The position numbers were made by a program, and so were the translations under genes. Shown piece by piece: positions 56,615 to 64,000 of a stretch of DNA of 64,000 bases. A model generated the notes under the pieces. The model saw nothing but the letters and a program-made list of their open reading frames with translations, did not search any database and was not told the origin of the DNA. The DNA is from Phormidium tanganyikae FI6-MK23 (GTDB taxonomy: Bacteria > Cyanobacteriota > Cyanobacteriia > Leptolyngbyales > Leptolyngbyaceae). The stretch covers positions 43,009-107,008 of the forward strand of contig JAHHHU010000017.1 of NCBI GenBank assembly GCA_019359175.1, written 5' to 3'. The first letter of the stretch is position 1; each line of letters begins with the position of its first letter.

Positions 56615-57682
56615 ATGCCTAAAATTCACGTCCTGATTGTCGATGATGCCGTTGTTGTTCGTAGTCGTTTAAGCAAGCTTCTCGCGCTCGATCCTGAGCT
56701 TGAAGTTGCAGGTGTCGCAGCAACCGGGCGCATTGCACTTGCTAAAATTCAACAAGTCAAGCCAGACGTGGTGATTTTGGATGTCGAAATGCCTGAGATG
56801 GACGGTCTAGAAACCTTGGCAGCGATTCGACAATCTTATCCGGATCTTCCGGTAATTATGTTTAGTACACAGACGCAGACTGGAGCGACTGCAACGCTAG
56901 ACGCACTCGCTCTAGGCGCTTCGGACTACGCGACTAAACCCAGCCAGATCGGCAATGTCCAAGCCGCAAACCAATATATTCAGGAGAGTTTATTTCCTAA
57001 GATCAAATTTTTTGGTCGAAAAACCGCGCTGCCTCTCGTTGTACCCGTAGCGCCTGCGGAATCTCAATCTTTGCAGCGGATTCGAGATCGCCAAGCGATC
57101 GTGGAGATTCTCGCGATCGGCGTTTCGACCGGAGGACCGAATGCTTTGGGGCAATTACTGCCTCAACTTCCTAAAACTTTTCCAATTCCGATCGTCATTG
57201 TGCAACATATGCCACCGATGTTCACAAAACTGATGGCAGATCGATTAGCAACTAAGTGCGAGCTTTGTGTGGCAGAAGCTTACCCAGGTGCGCCCCTCAT
57301 GCCTGGAACGATTTGGATTGCTCCAGGGGACTATCATCTAGAAGTGACGAGATCCGGAGCGCGAATGCAATTAACCACGCATCAAGCGGCTCCAGAAAAT
57401 TTTTGCCGCCCTTCGGTAGACGTACTGTTTCGATCGATTGCTCAACATTGCAACGCACGATCGCTAGGTGTGATTTTGACAGGAATGGGACAAGATGGGC
57501 TACGCGGCTGTGAATCGATTCGGGATGCTGGAGGGCAAATCTTGGCACAAGATGAAGCAAGCAGTGTCGTTTGGGGAATGCCGGGATTTGTGGTCAATGC
57601 TGGACTGGCAGATGCAGTCTTGCCGCTTGAAGCGATGTCGATCGAAATTCTGCGTCGCGTTACGAATTCGGAGCATTTATGA
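56615..57682 (+). CDS. cheB: CheB, protein-glutamate methylesterase with receiver
   Basis: A 355-residue protein. Receiver with D56 (VILDVEMPEMDG), then the esterase with S171 (IGVSTGGPNALG), H198 (VQHMPPMFT) and D294 (GMGQDGLRG), all three catalytic residues present. It removes methyl groups from receptor glutamates when phosphorylated by CheA. The stop overlaps cheR by 4 bp. Confidence 0.94.
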   Translation: MPKIHVLIVDDAVVVRSRLSKLLALDPELEVAGVAATGRIALAKIQQVKPDVVILDVEMPEMDGLETLAAIRQSYPDLPVIMFSTQTQTGATATLDALALGASDYATKPSQIGNVQAANQYIQESLFPKIKFFGRKTALPLVVPVAPAESQSLQRIRDRQAIVEILAIGVSTGGPNALGQLLPQLPKTFPIPIVIVQHMPPMFTKLMADRLATKCELCVAEAYPGAPLMPGTIWIAPGDYHLEVTRSGARMQLTTHQAAPENFCRPSVDVLFRSIAQHCNARSLGVILTGMGQDGLRGCESIRDAGGQILAQDEASSVVWGMPGFVVNAGLADAVLPLEAMSIEILRRVTNSEHL

Positions 57683-58503
57683 GTTCACTCCCTTTCGACT
57701 TTGATTACCTGCGGCAATTAGTGCAGCAACAATCTGCCGTCGTACTCGGTGCTGAGAAAAGATATTTAGCGGATCTGCATCTTGGTGCGGTGGCAGAACG
57801 AGCTGGATTTTCATCGATCGCGGCTTTAGTTGAAAAGCTTAAACAGAGTCCGGTTAACGAGCTACATATTCAAGTAGTCGAAGCACTACTAACCAACGAA
57901 ACGTCTTTTTTCCGCGATCACTATCCGTTTGAAGCGCTCAAAAATGCGGTGATTCCGCAGCTAATTCAACAACGATGGCAAGAGCGATCGCTTACCATTT
58001 GGTGCGCCGCTTGTTCCTATGGGCAAGAGCCTTACAGTATTGCAATTTTGATTCGAGAACACTTTCCAGAGTTAGCGACCTGGAACCTTCAACTGATTGC
58101 AAGTGATTTTTCAGGTAGAGCATTAGCTCGATTTAAGCAAGGCTGTTACAGTCAGCTTGAAATCAATCGAGGACTCTCTCCCACTTTACGAGACAAATAC
58201 TTTCATAAGCATCACGAGAGCTGGCAAATTAGTGATGCCCTCCGACAAATGGTCATGATTCGACAACTCAATTTGACTCACGACTGGAAGGCATTACCTC
58301 AATTCGATATTATTTTTTTACGGAATATATTGATTTACTTTGATATCGAGACGAAGCGATCTATTTTGCAAAAAACCCATCAGCATTTACGTTCAGACGG
58401 CTATCTATTTCTAGGCGGCGGTGAAGCGGTATTTAACATTAACGATAAATTTGAGTCAGTTAGAATCGACCATAGCATCTATCATCGCTTGAGAAGTCTC
58501 TGA
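57679..58503 (+). CDS. cheR: CheR, chemotaxis protein methyltransferase
   Basis: A 274-residue SAM-dependent enzyme. The N-terminal helical receptor-binding domain (1-90, NETSFFRDHYPF) is followed by the SAM site WCAACSYGQEPYSIAI, LIASDFSGRALA and the NILIYFD motif. It methylates receptor glutamates. End of the plus-strand chemosensory operon; an IS6-type element lies 190 bp downstream. Confidence 0.94.
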   Translation: MSSLPFDFDYLRQLVQQQSAVVLGAEKRYLADLHLGAVAERAGFSSIAALVEKLKQSPVNELHIQVVEALLTNETSFFRDHYPFEALKNAVIPQLIQQRWQERSLTIWCAACSYGQEPYSIAILIREHFPELATWNLQLIASDFSGRALARFKQGCYSQLEINRGLSPTLRDKYFHKHHESWQISDALRQMVMIRQLNLTHDWKALPQFDIIFLRNILIYFDIETKRSILQKTHQHLRSDGYLFLGGGEAVFNINDKFESVRIDHSIYHRLRSL

Positions 58504-58674
58504 CTCATCAAGGGTTCTACAGTTGCATCGAGTGCCTGTACTCGACCATCGACAAATCAATACCAAGGCACAAAGCCGGTCAACTTAGGGGTCAGATGAG
58601 CAGAAGAAAGACTCTTCTATCTTCGCAGTCAACTTAACCGGAAATATTCAAAATTAAGCACAACAATTCCTCAA

Positions 58675-59457
58675 TCGTCAGGTTCGCTCAATTTTACCCA
58701 GCAGTTTTCAAGCAAGCGACTTCTCGCCAATCTTGAAATCGTTGGCGGAGTTGTTCGCGATATCGTGGTGCACTCAGTGGGTGTTGCTTGGGGTAAAAGT
58801 GTCCTCGAATTGGTCCAAAGGCAGAGAGAAATCGTTGCGCTTGTCCAGGGGATATGAATCGTCGCATTCGTCGTTCTCGCGTTCGAGTCGGTTGATGAGA
58901 GTTCTCGGCTCGATTATTCAATCCCTTGTACTGTCGATGCTCTACATTCTTCATCACTTGGTTTTTTGCCGCTTTGTAACTCTTGAGTTTGTCGGTGACC
59001 ATCACTCGTGGCACGAAGCCTTGCTTTTTCAGCAGTTTGCGAAAGAATCGATGTGCCGCCTTCGTATCCCGATGGCGTTGCAGCAGGACTTCCGGCACGT
59101 TCCCTTCTGAATCCACTGCTCGCCACAAATAGTATTACTGCTTCTTGATCGTCACCACCCCTTCATCCAAATGCCACTATTAGTAATGACTGAACGTTTT
59201 TACGACGCAGTTGATTGGCGTACTGCTGTCCGAATTTCTGACACCATTCCCGAATCGTTGCAGATGTCACCTCGATCCCGCGATACAGCATCATTTTCTC
59301 GATGTCCCGATAACTCAAGGGAAAAGTGTAATAGAGCCAAACACAGTGGCTAATAATTTCGCTGGGGAATCGATGACGGAAGTACATGAGCAAGCCAGGG
59401 CAATCAGAATTAGACCAGTACGACTATTCTACATTCGGGTTAACCTGACAATACCGT
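58675..59457 (-). mobile_element. IS6-family insertion sequence, decayed
   Basis: The minus strand encodes a DDE transposase in two pieces. The N terminus (59163-59393; FRHRFPSEIISHCVWLYYTF, VTSATIREWCQKFG) runs out of frame at the first catalytic Asp region. The C-terminal part (58694-59128) starts WRAVDSEGNVPEVLL and includes VMVTDKLKSYKAA and ENSHQPTRTRERRMRRF. Between them TWHLDEG is in a shifted frame and a TAA replaces a Gln codon at about 59122. Short inverted ends gtcaggtt / aacctgac lie near 58679 and 59445. It is a different IS6 branch from the copy at 37895. Confidence 0.82.
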
Positions 59458-59492
59458 CGGAATCATTCGAGAATTCGAGGTCGATCTCACTA

Positions 59493-59535
59493 AAAAAGCC
59501 CGCTCCGATCGCTTACAGATCGAAACGGGCTTTTT
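59493..59535. terminator. Bidirectional intrinsic terminator
   Basis: aaaaagcccg / cgggcttttt (59493-59502, 59526-59535), T-rich on both sides of the stem. No clear gene is left beside it, so it probably outlived the gene it served. Confidence 0.75.
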
Positions 59536-59822
59536 GCAAATTTGCAAATTCCTCGATTTGGAGGACTTCAAACATAGGTAGTTTTTTCTAATCCAAATAA
59601 CCGTCTTTCAATCGCTTTTGAGACGCGATCGTTCATCGCTGCTCTGGATATCGAAACAGCTCCCTTTCTAGGGTGAAACCATAGCTCATGTGAGCCTTTG
59701 CCGTGACATTTGAATACCCAACCTTTAGCGATGAGCTTCTGTCTGAATTTGGTACATATTTCGATGCCTTGTTAATAGTTTGATGTGTTGTTTGTAGAGC
59801 AGTGTAATCTCTCGTGACACTC

Positions 59823-60006
59823 ATGATGGCTGCTCATGACGCTCATGATGCTCATGACGGGGTATCATGACCTCCTATCATGAACTCATGACGCTTACGC
59901 AGCGGACTTCCCAGGCTTTCTCATGACACTCATGACACTCATGACATGACACTCATGACGGGGTATCATGACCCATTCCAGACCCCTACCATGAGCGTCA
60001 TGAATG
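59823..60006. repeat. TCATGA repeat array, iteron-like
   Basis: At least twelve copies of the palindromic hexamer TCATGA, mostly as ctcatgac or atcatgac, in about 185 bp. Three copies at 59922-59948 follow at an exact 9-bp step. A 22-bp block (59853-59874) recurs perfectly at 59954-59975. It lies directly after the 3' end of the leftward operon ending at 60019. It may be a replication, partition or regulatory site. The rest of 59394-59822 holds only the terminator and no gene I can support. Confidence 0.75.
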
Positions 60007-60018
60007 TCATGTCATGCG

Positions 60019-60387
60019 CTAAATACTATTAGCAGAAAGCTCTAGCAGTCGTCTCAAAATCTGGTCATCGTTTTCATGCGACTCGACGTATTGAGCGAAC
60101 AAGATCGGGGACTTCTTAACCCCTCGACTCTTGTACCTTGTAGGGAACTGAATCGGCTCTGCAATAATGCGCCAGATGTGCCCTTCGTAGGGGAAATGTT
60201 CGCCTAATTTGGGTGGGAAGTTGAAGCCTAAAAGATATTGACCGCTGACCCCCGAAAGCTCGATCGCGGGCGTTTTCTCCTTCAAGTCGTCCGACACGAT
60301 TAAAACGCACAGTGACCAGAGACGGGGCTGACGAATCTTGTAAGGCTTCGACTGTCTAACTGAATCGATTAATTCTTGAAAGTCCAT
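60019..60387 (-). CDS. Hypothetical protein, last gene of the accessory operon
   Basis: A 122-residue soluble protein, MDFQELIDSVRQSKPYKIRQ, beta-rich in the middle (LLGFNFPPKLGEHFPYEGHIWRII), ending in an acidic-basic helix. No family recognised. It starts 6 bp after the ATPase gene's stop, so it should be co-translated and probably works with it. Confidence 0.65.
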   Translation of the reverse strand: MDFQELIDSVRQSKPYKIRQPRLWSLCVLIVSDDLKEKTPAIELSGVSGQYLLGFNFPPKLGEHFPYEGHIWRIIAEPIQFPTRYKSRGVKKSPILFAQYVESHENDDQILRRLLELSANSI

Positions 60388-60393
60388 TTCTTG

Positions 60394-61863
60394 CTACCAG
60401 TTAAATTCATCGTCTTGTGAAGCGATCGCGCGGTAATCGTCGCCATCTGATCCAATAAATCCGCCTTCTGCCAGCTTGGAAAGTAGCGCTTTGATTTTGT
60501 CAGCATCCACTTTCTTAAGCGCTGAGATTGACGATTTAAGTTGATGCGGCTTGAAACTTTTTTCAGGTTGCTTGCAGAGAAATTGCACAACTTTTGAGGC
60601 AACCTCGATCGATTTGCCGTTCCAGGTTGGAAAAGCGGTTTGCAAGTCAACTTCGATCACGTCCGCTTCAACCCCGTCCTCAATCACCTCATGTTCAGCG
60701 CTGGGCATATTGAATATCCGATCGAGGTCTTGCGGCGTTGCTGCAACTTTGGCGGCTGGCTGATTCGATGCGGTACCGCCACCCAAATCAAGACCGATCG
60801 CCTCAGTTGTCTCAAACTGTTTCAGGAAAGTGGTATCCGCGATTTGCCCATCAATGATGCAAGGGCGATCGATGCCAGAGATATCAATCTTCTTGTGAGA
60901 GGCGTACTCTTCGACAAAACCTTTCAGGTAGACATATGAGAGCGAGTCTCTCAGTCCGCCTTCCCCTTGGATTCCGAGTGCTTTTACTTCCTGTCCTTGC
61001 GCCAAAATGATCAATCGAATCTTGGAAGTTCGACCCGCGCGGATGATTGCTTTTAGCGGTTTGATTAAGTCCAGCTTCAAGTCATTGCAACCTGCACTGC
61101 TAACGGGTAGCTCATCCAAGATTACGTTCACGGGTGGGAAGTCGGTTTTACCCGTCCGTTGCATTTCAGATTCTCGCTGAATCATTAACTTTTCGAGAGC
61201 CGTCAACGTCCGGTGAATGGTTTTGAAGTCATAAGGCAGTCCAACCACTTGCAACCCTTGAAAATCATTCGGCATCCGCTTGGGAGTGATGACGATCGCA
61301 TATCCATTCAGAAATCGAACCAGACGATCCGAAAGGTAGGATTTACCCGATCCGGTTTTGCCCAATAGAAACAAGTGAGGAAAGTCATTGTATTCGGTGT
61401 TTAGTCGGCTCCAGTCGAATGTCTGAGCAGTATTGCCATTGAGGTTTAACGATGGAACCTCGATCGCGCTCTGCTCTCCCAACTGCGTCACGATGCGAAC
61501 AGGCTGCGACTCCTCCGGTAACTGCGGCATCTTTGCCCAATGTTCGGGAACAGATTCGGCATTCAAATCAGCTTCGATGCGACTCGTTAGGCTATTACTT
61601 CCGCCATACAGCGATTTCACCGTAGCCATCACTTTGTACCCTGCGTAAAGGAACATCGTTGCGCCCACTAAAGGCGCATTGCTGAAAACTGCAACGCCAA
61701 ACAGTGCGGCGGTTCCTGCTTTCACCATCAAGCCGATTCCGTCTTCTGGCTCTGCATCGTCAATCACTAAAATCGTCCCGTCGTAATATTCAATTTGTGC
61801 AGATGGATCGACTCCCCAAGATTGCAATGTTTCAGGACTAACAGATTTGGTAAGCTTGCTCAT
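60394..61863 (-). CDS. Membrane-anchored FtsK/VirD4-like DNA-translocase ATPase
   Basis: A 489-residue protein. Two hydrophobic helices near the N terminus (about 30-66) anchor it. The ATPase follows: Walker A GKTGSGKS with K174, KRMPNDFQGLQV, Walker B VNVILDELPV and the coupling-type sequence IRAGRTSKIRLIILAQGQEV. The C-terminal part (about 405-480) looks like a winged helix (SIEVASKVVQFLCKQPEKSF). This layout fits coupling proteins of conjugative elements or FtsK-like pumps. Start ATG 61863; a strong terminator lies between it and the upstream operon part. Confidence 0.78.
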   Translation of the reverse strand: MSKLTKSVSPETLQSWGVDPSAQIEYYDGTILVIDDAEPEDGIGLMVKAGTAALFGVAVFSNAPLVGATMFLYAGYKVMATVKSLYGGSNSLTSRIEADLNAESVPEHWAKMPQLPEESQPVRIVTQLGEQSAIEVPSLNLNGNTAQTFDWSRLNTEYNDFPHLFLLGKTGSGKSYLSDRLVRFLNGYAIVITPKRMPNDFQGLQVVGLPYDFKTIHRTLTALEKLMIQRESEMQRTGKTDFPPVNVILDELPVSSAGCNDLKLDLIKPLKAIIRAGRTSKIRLIILAQGQEVKALGIQGEGGLRDSLSYVYLKGFVEEYASHKKIDISGIDRPCIIDGQIADTTFLKQFETTEAIGLDLGGGTASNQPAAKVAATPQDLDRIFNMPSAEHEVIEDGVEADVIEVDLQTAFPTWNGKSIEVASKVVQFLCKQPEKSFKPHQLKSSISALKKVDADKIKALLSKLAEGGFIGSDGDDYRAIASQDDEFNW

Positions 61864-61895
61864 AGTTCGACCTTGTTCTTGGTAGGGGCTGAAAA

Positions 61896-61929
61896 AACCT
61901 CGATCGCAGTTCAGAGCGCGATCGAGGTT
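61896..61929 (-). terminator. Intrinsic terminator inside the accessory operon
   Basis: aacctcgatcgc / gcgatcgaggtt (61896-61907, 61918-61929), followed by a T6 run on the minus strand. It should stop or reduce read-through from the membrane-protein genes to the ATPase gene. Confidence 0.8.
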
Positions 61930-61938
61930 CCTAATTTG

Positions 61939-62649
61939 TTAGATGTGTTTTGTAGTGCGAGGACTAATCGCTTTGAAAAAGCGGTGAACGTTCAACATGA
62001 ATAAGACAAGGACTTCGACAATCGCGATCGAGCCAATCATCAGAAAGAAATCGCCCCACTTGATTAAGGCAGCATCCCACACCCCGAAATCTCTCACAAA
62101 GTCATTCCAGCCAGCCCCATACGGCAAGTAGTACCAGAGATTCACCGTCAACTCTGTCACATATGCCAGCGCTGCGTAGATGCCGATGTTTTTGAAGATA
62201 TCGATCAGGTAGTGGCTGACTTTCTTTTGGAACTTCTCAACAGTCGGATGATCGCTCGGCTGCGATGCTTCATGAGTTCGCAACTGCTTGATCGTCGCGT
62301 TGTAGATTTCTGGGTCATGCAGAAGGACGGGCGTGATTTCAATTAGTTGTGCGAGTGCCCAAAGCAAAACAGACATCAGATTCGGCAGAATCCAAACAAT
62401 CAGACTGATCAGCAATCCCAATAGAGGGACGGTTTGAAGCTGTCGAACCAAGGGCAAGGTCACGATCGCCGTTCCGATCGCTTGTCCCGCTGACTGCCAC
62501 GGTACAACCGAATAAGCGATCAGAATGCCGCAGACAAAGAAGATGAACCATTTGAGATAGCGCCAGTTAGAAGCCTTCATGCTGCGTGTTCCTGTTGATT
62601 GATTGGGCTGCGTCCAGTTCGGTTGGTTCGATGAGTTATGAAGTCCCAT
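61939..62649 (-). CDS. Polytopic membrane protein of the accessory operon
   Basis: A 236-residue protein with four or five membrane helices (WFIFFVCGILIAYSVVPW; LLGLLISLIVWILPNLMSVLLW region; IGIYAALAYVTELTVNLWYY; IGSIAIVEVLVLFML). No family recognised. Its ATG overlaps the preceding stop by one base (TAATG), showing tight coupling. It could form the membrane part of a transfer or secretion device with the ATPase (inference from context). Confidence 0.7.
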   Translation of the reverse strand: MGLHNSSNQPNWTQPNQSTGTRSMKASNWRYLKWFIFFVCGILIAYSVVPWQSAGQAIGTAIVTLPLVRQLQTVPLLGLLISLIVWILPNLMSVLLWALAQLIEITPVLLHDPEIYNATIKQLRTHEASQPSDHPTVEKFQKKVSHYLIDIFKNIGIYAALAYVTELTVNLWYYLPYGAGWNDFVRDFGVWDAALIKWGDFFLMIGSIAIVEVLVLFMLNVHRFFKAISPRTTKHI

Positions 62650-63173
62650 TAGTTCGATTTCTCCTGTTGTTTGCGGTTGTAGTGGGTCGAGAATTCGGCT
62701 AGCTGTGAAGGCTGCACCCGTTTGATGTCGCTGATCGCACCGTCGAAACCCACGATCGCGGTATCGCCAAATCCGTTACAGATAATCAGTCCTTCCGGGA
62801 GTGGTCGCACTCCGTTGATCGGATTGCCTGATTGATCGAATCTGGGAGTCTTAGGATTTGCGGGGAAGGTCTGAGTGTCAAACACGCGCGAACTTGCTTG
62901 AAATCGTGCGGGTCGGTTGTTTGATGTCAGCACGATGGGCAGACATCCGGCTTTGACGCGCTCTAGTGCGATCGTAGAATCGGAACTGAGGGATTTGATT
63001 CGCTCTCTCGAATCCTGTTCATCGGTCTTAGAACGATTCGCCTTTTCTTGTGATGCTGCGAGGTCGTTCTGCCAGCGCTGCAAAGATGTTTGATGCACCG
63101 TTGTTCCAATCAGTAGCAGGAAGGTAAACGACATCCGAACAGCAAATCGTTTGTTGATCACAAAAGGTTTCAC
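62649..63173 (-). CDS. Bitopic protein with coiled coil
   Basis: A 174-residue protein started by GTG, preceded by a good ribosome site (ggaggt). One membrane helix (about 12-28), then a coiled coil (SLQRWQNDLAASQEKANRSK) and an extracytoplasmic beta-like part with a pair of cysteines (AGCLPIV, IICNGFGD). No family recognised. It overlaps the 44-residue gene before it by 4 bp. Confidence 0.68.
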   Translation of the reverse strand: MKPFVINKRFAVRMSFTFLLLIGTTVHQTSLQRWQNDLAASQEKANRSKTDEQDSRERIKSLSSDSTIALERVKAGCLPIVLTSNNRPARFQASSRVFDTQTFPANPKTPRFDQSGNPINGVRPLPEGLIICNGFGDTAIVGFDGAISDIKRVQPSQLAEFSTHYNRKQQEKSN

Positions 63174-63304
63174 CGCTGCACCTCCTGAAAGTCATGCTGG
63201 AATTGTTGAGATGCGATCGATGTTGCTTTGATAATTGTTGGAACAGATGGCGCGATATAGACGATCGCGGTAAGAACTAGAAGCCATCCGAGAAAGTCTT
63301 TCAT
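63170..63304 (-). CDS. 44-residue single-helix membrane protein
   Basis: MKDFLGWLLVLTAIVYIAPS and then a polar amphipathic tail ending FQEVQR. One membrane helix at about residues 4-20. Its ATG overlaps the upstream stop (ATGA) and its stop overlaps the downstream GTG (GTGA), so although short it is firmly placed in the operon. Its 3' end also supplies the ribosome site of the next gene. Confidence 0.68.
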   Translation of the reverse strand: MKDFLGWLLVLTAIVYIAPSVPTIIKATSIASQQFQHDFQEVQR

Positions 63305-63726
63305 TGCAGATAAGCCCCTTCTTTGACTTGATGCCCGATCGCGATAATCAACGCCATCAGATCATCGATGCTGCAATCGCTGAGGTGCGAGAGGCAATCG
63401 AGAACATCACCCGTGAACTCGATCGATGAATCGTCAATAAATTCATCGATCGTTCTTGGATCTCCGCACGCCTCTTCAGCTTCGGTGTCTTCTGCTTGCC
63501 ATCCCGCGATCGCTGCGATGAGTTGCAGCTTTTCGATCCCTGATAGTTCCAGCAGTCGATCGCCTCTCGATTCAATCAAATCGTTCAATCCGTTGCTGCT
63601 TGCGTGATAGCTGATGACGCTCTGTTTCGTAGTCATTGGGTCGATTTCTCCATTTTGATATTTACTGCCGATCCGATCGGCTTCTTTGAAAAGCTGCTCT
63701 AGGGTCAAATCTGAGTAGTCACTCAT
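63301..63726 (-). CDS. Acidic hypothetical protein
   Basis: A 141-residue soluble, strongly acidic, helical protein (MSDYSDLTLEQLFKEADRIG start; several Cys in the second half, EEACGDPRTIDEFID and LDCLSHLSDCSIDD). No known family. It overlaps neighbours on both sides by 4 bp within the leftward operon. Confidence 0.65.
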   Translation of the reverse strand: MSDYSDLTLEQLFKEADRIGSKYQNGEIDPMTTKQSVISYHASSNGLNDLIESRGDRLLELSGIEKLQLIAAIAGWQAEDTEAEEACGDPRTIDEFIDDSSIEFTGDVLDCLSHLSDCSIDDLMALIIAIGHQVKEGAYLQ

Positions 63727-63851
63727 CGCGTTCCACTGCCCCCGGTGCGGCGTGGCGGGTCGTTGGGAGATGGGTCGAAGCTGTCAGCAATCGCAGGCAG
63801 GCAAAAAAGAAGCGCTCCTAGCAGTAGAGGCGCGATCGTATTTCGGTGCAT
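63723..63851 (-). CDS. 42-residue secreted peptide
   Basis: MHRNTIAPLLLGALLFCLPA followed by IADSFDPSPNDPPRRTGGSG: a signal peptide and a mature part of only about 22 Pro/Arg/Gly-rich residues. The tail recalls the N-terminal motif of DUF928 secreted proteins (from memory), so it may be a shortened relative. The 4-bp overlap with the next gene supports it as real. Confidence 0.55.
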   Translation of the reverse strand: MHRNTIAPLLLGALLFCLPAIADSFDPSPNDPPRRTGGSGTR

Positions 63852-63884
63852 AATTAAAAAATTCTCTGAGTGATGTTTGGGGAT

Positions 63885-63924
63885 AAGCCGATCGCTTTGC
63901 CGTCCAAAGTTTAGCGATCGGCTT
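63885..63924. terminator. Hairpin upstream of the operon
   Basis: Perfect 12-bp inverted repeat aagccgatcgct / agcgatcggctt (63885-63896, 63913-63924). It lies between the gene running off the right edge and the 42-residue peptide gene. Confidence 0.55.
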
Positions 63925-63932
63925 TCTGCGTT

Positions 63933-64000
63933 TTAGCGGTTGCGTTTTCGCTTGCGTTTGAACGGGATAATGGGTTGGTTTTGTTCAAGTCGCTCTTGTC
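63933..64000 (-). CDS. C-terminal end of a gene that runs off the window
   Basis: The last 22 codons on the minus strand read QERLEQNQPIIPFKRKRKRN plus Arg and a TAA at 63933-63935. The end is strongly basic. Nothing more can be said of the protein. Confidence 0.55.
   Translation of the reverse strand, partial: QERLEQNQPIIPFKRKRKRNR

Noticed and set aside
58733..59110. 125-codon plus-strand frame
   Set aside because: Antisense shadow of the IS6 transposase C terminus.
59823..60006. TCATGA array considered as a CRISPR
   Set aside because: Repeats are 6-9 bp, irregularly spaced and without constant-length spacers.

Overview
The window comes from a cyanobacterial chromosome, probably a filamentous Leptolyngbya-like form (inferred). 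Evidence: frequent HIP1-type octamers (gcgatcgc) across the left half, an NdhM subunit gene (NDH-1 of cyanobacteria and chloroplasts), a menF-menD-menB run for the vitamin K1 head group, a CYP110-like P450, a LarB gene, an ABC1 kinase, and many GAF/MASE1/hybrid histidine kinases.

Positions 1-35440 look like ordinary chromosome. In order they hold: a membrane zinc peptidase; a lipoprotein phospholipase D-like/HhH protein; a cysteine desulfurase; an Rpn nuclease; larB; two paralogous oligopeptide-binding lipoproteins with a small DUF2281 gene between them; a UPF0175/DUF3368 toxin-antitoxin pair whose toxin is broken by a small repeat element; an ABC1 kinase; a GAF histidine kinase; HerA; a histidine phosphatase; ndhM; a P450; the coupled menF-Uma2-menD-menB operon; a diheme cytochrome; a LEA-like secreted protein; a DMT transporter; a MASE1 hybrid kinase; a methyltransferase; a 21-bp minisatellite; an HD-kinase fusion; and a diguanylate cyclase.

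At 35444-35489 lies only the 3' half of a tRNA-Ala(GGC) gene, immediately followed by a cluster of GTAACTT repeats. I read this as an attachment site of an integrated element. From here rightwards the DNA is accessory: terminase small-subunit genes, broken tyrosine recombinases (37038-37306, 49347-49610), decayed IS1 and IS6/IS240 copies, a nonsense-interrupted gene, a frameshifted zinc-ribbon gene, short repeats, and at the right edge a compact leftward operon with a membrane-anchored FtsK/VirD4-like ATPase, several small membrane or secreted proteins and a dense TCATGA-repeat array at its end.

Embedded among these mobile remnants are two blocks of signal transduction. Block one (38437-45027) has a degenerate hybrid kinase, a double-kinase hybrid, an Rcp1-type response regulator and a REC-HK-REC hybrid. 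Block two (49716-58503) is a complete chemosensory set: hybrid kinase, CheC and CheY on the minus strand; CheA (two CheW domains, no P2), CheW, a soluble receptor, CheB and CheR on the plus strand. No motility genes are visible beside it.

The most interesting items are the tRNA half-gene with its arm-like repeats, the toxin gene interrupted by a 178-bp element whose removal restores the reading frame exactly, the right-edge ATPase/small-protein operon with its iteron-like array, and the co-location of a chemosensory system with phage and transposon debris. All family assignments were made by eye; no database search was run.
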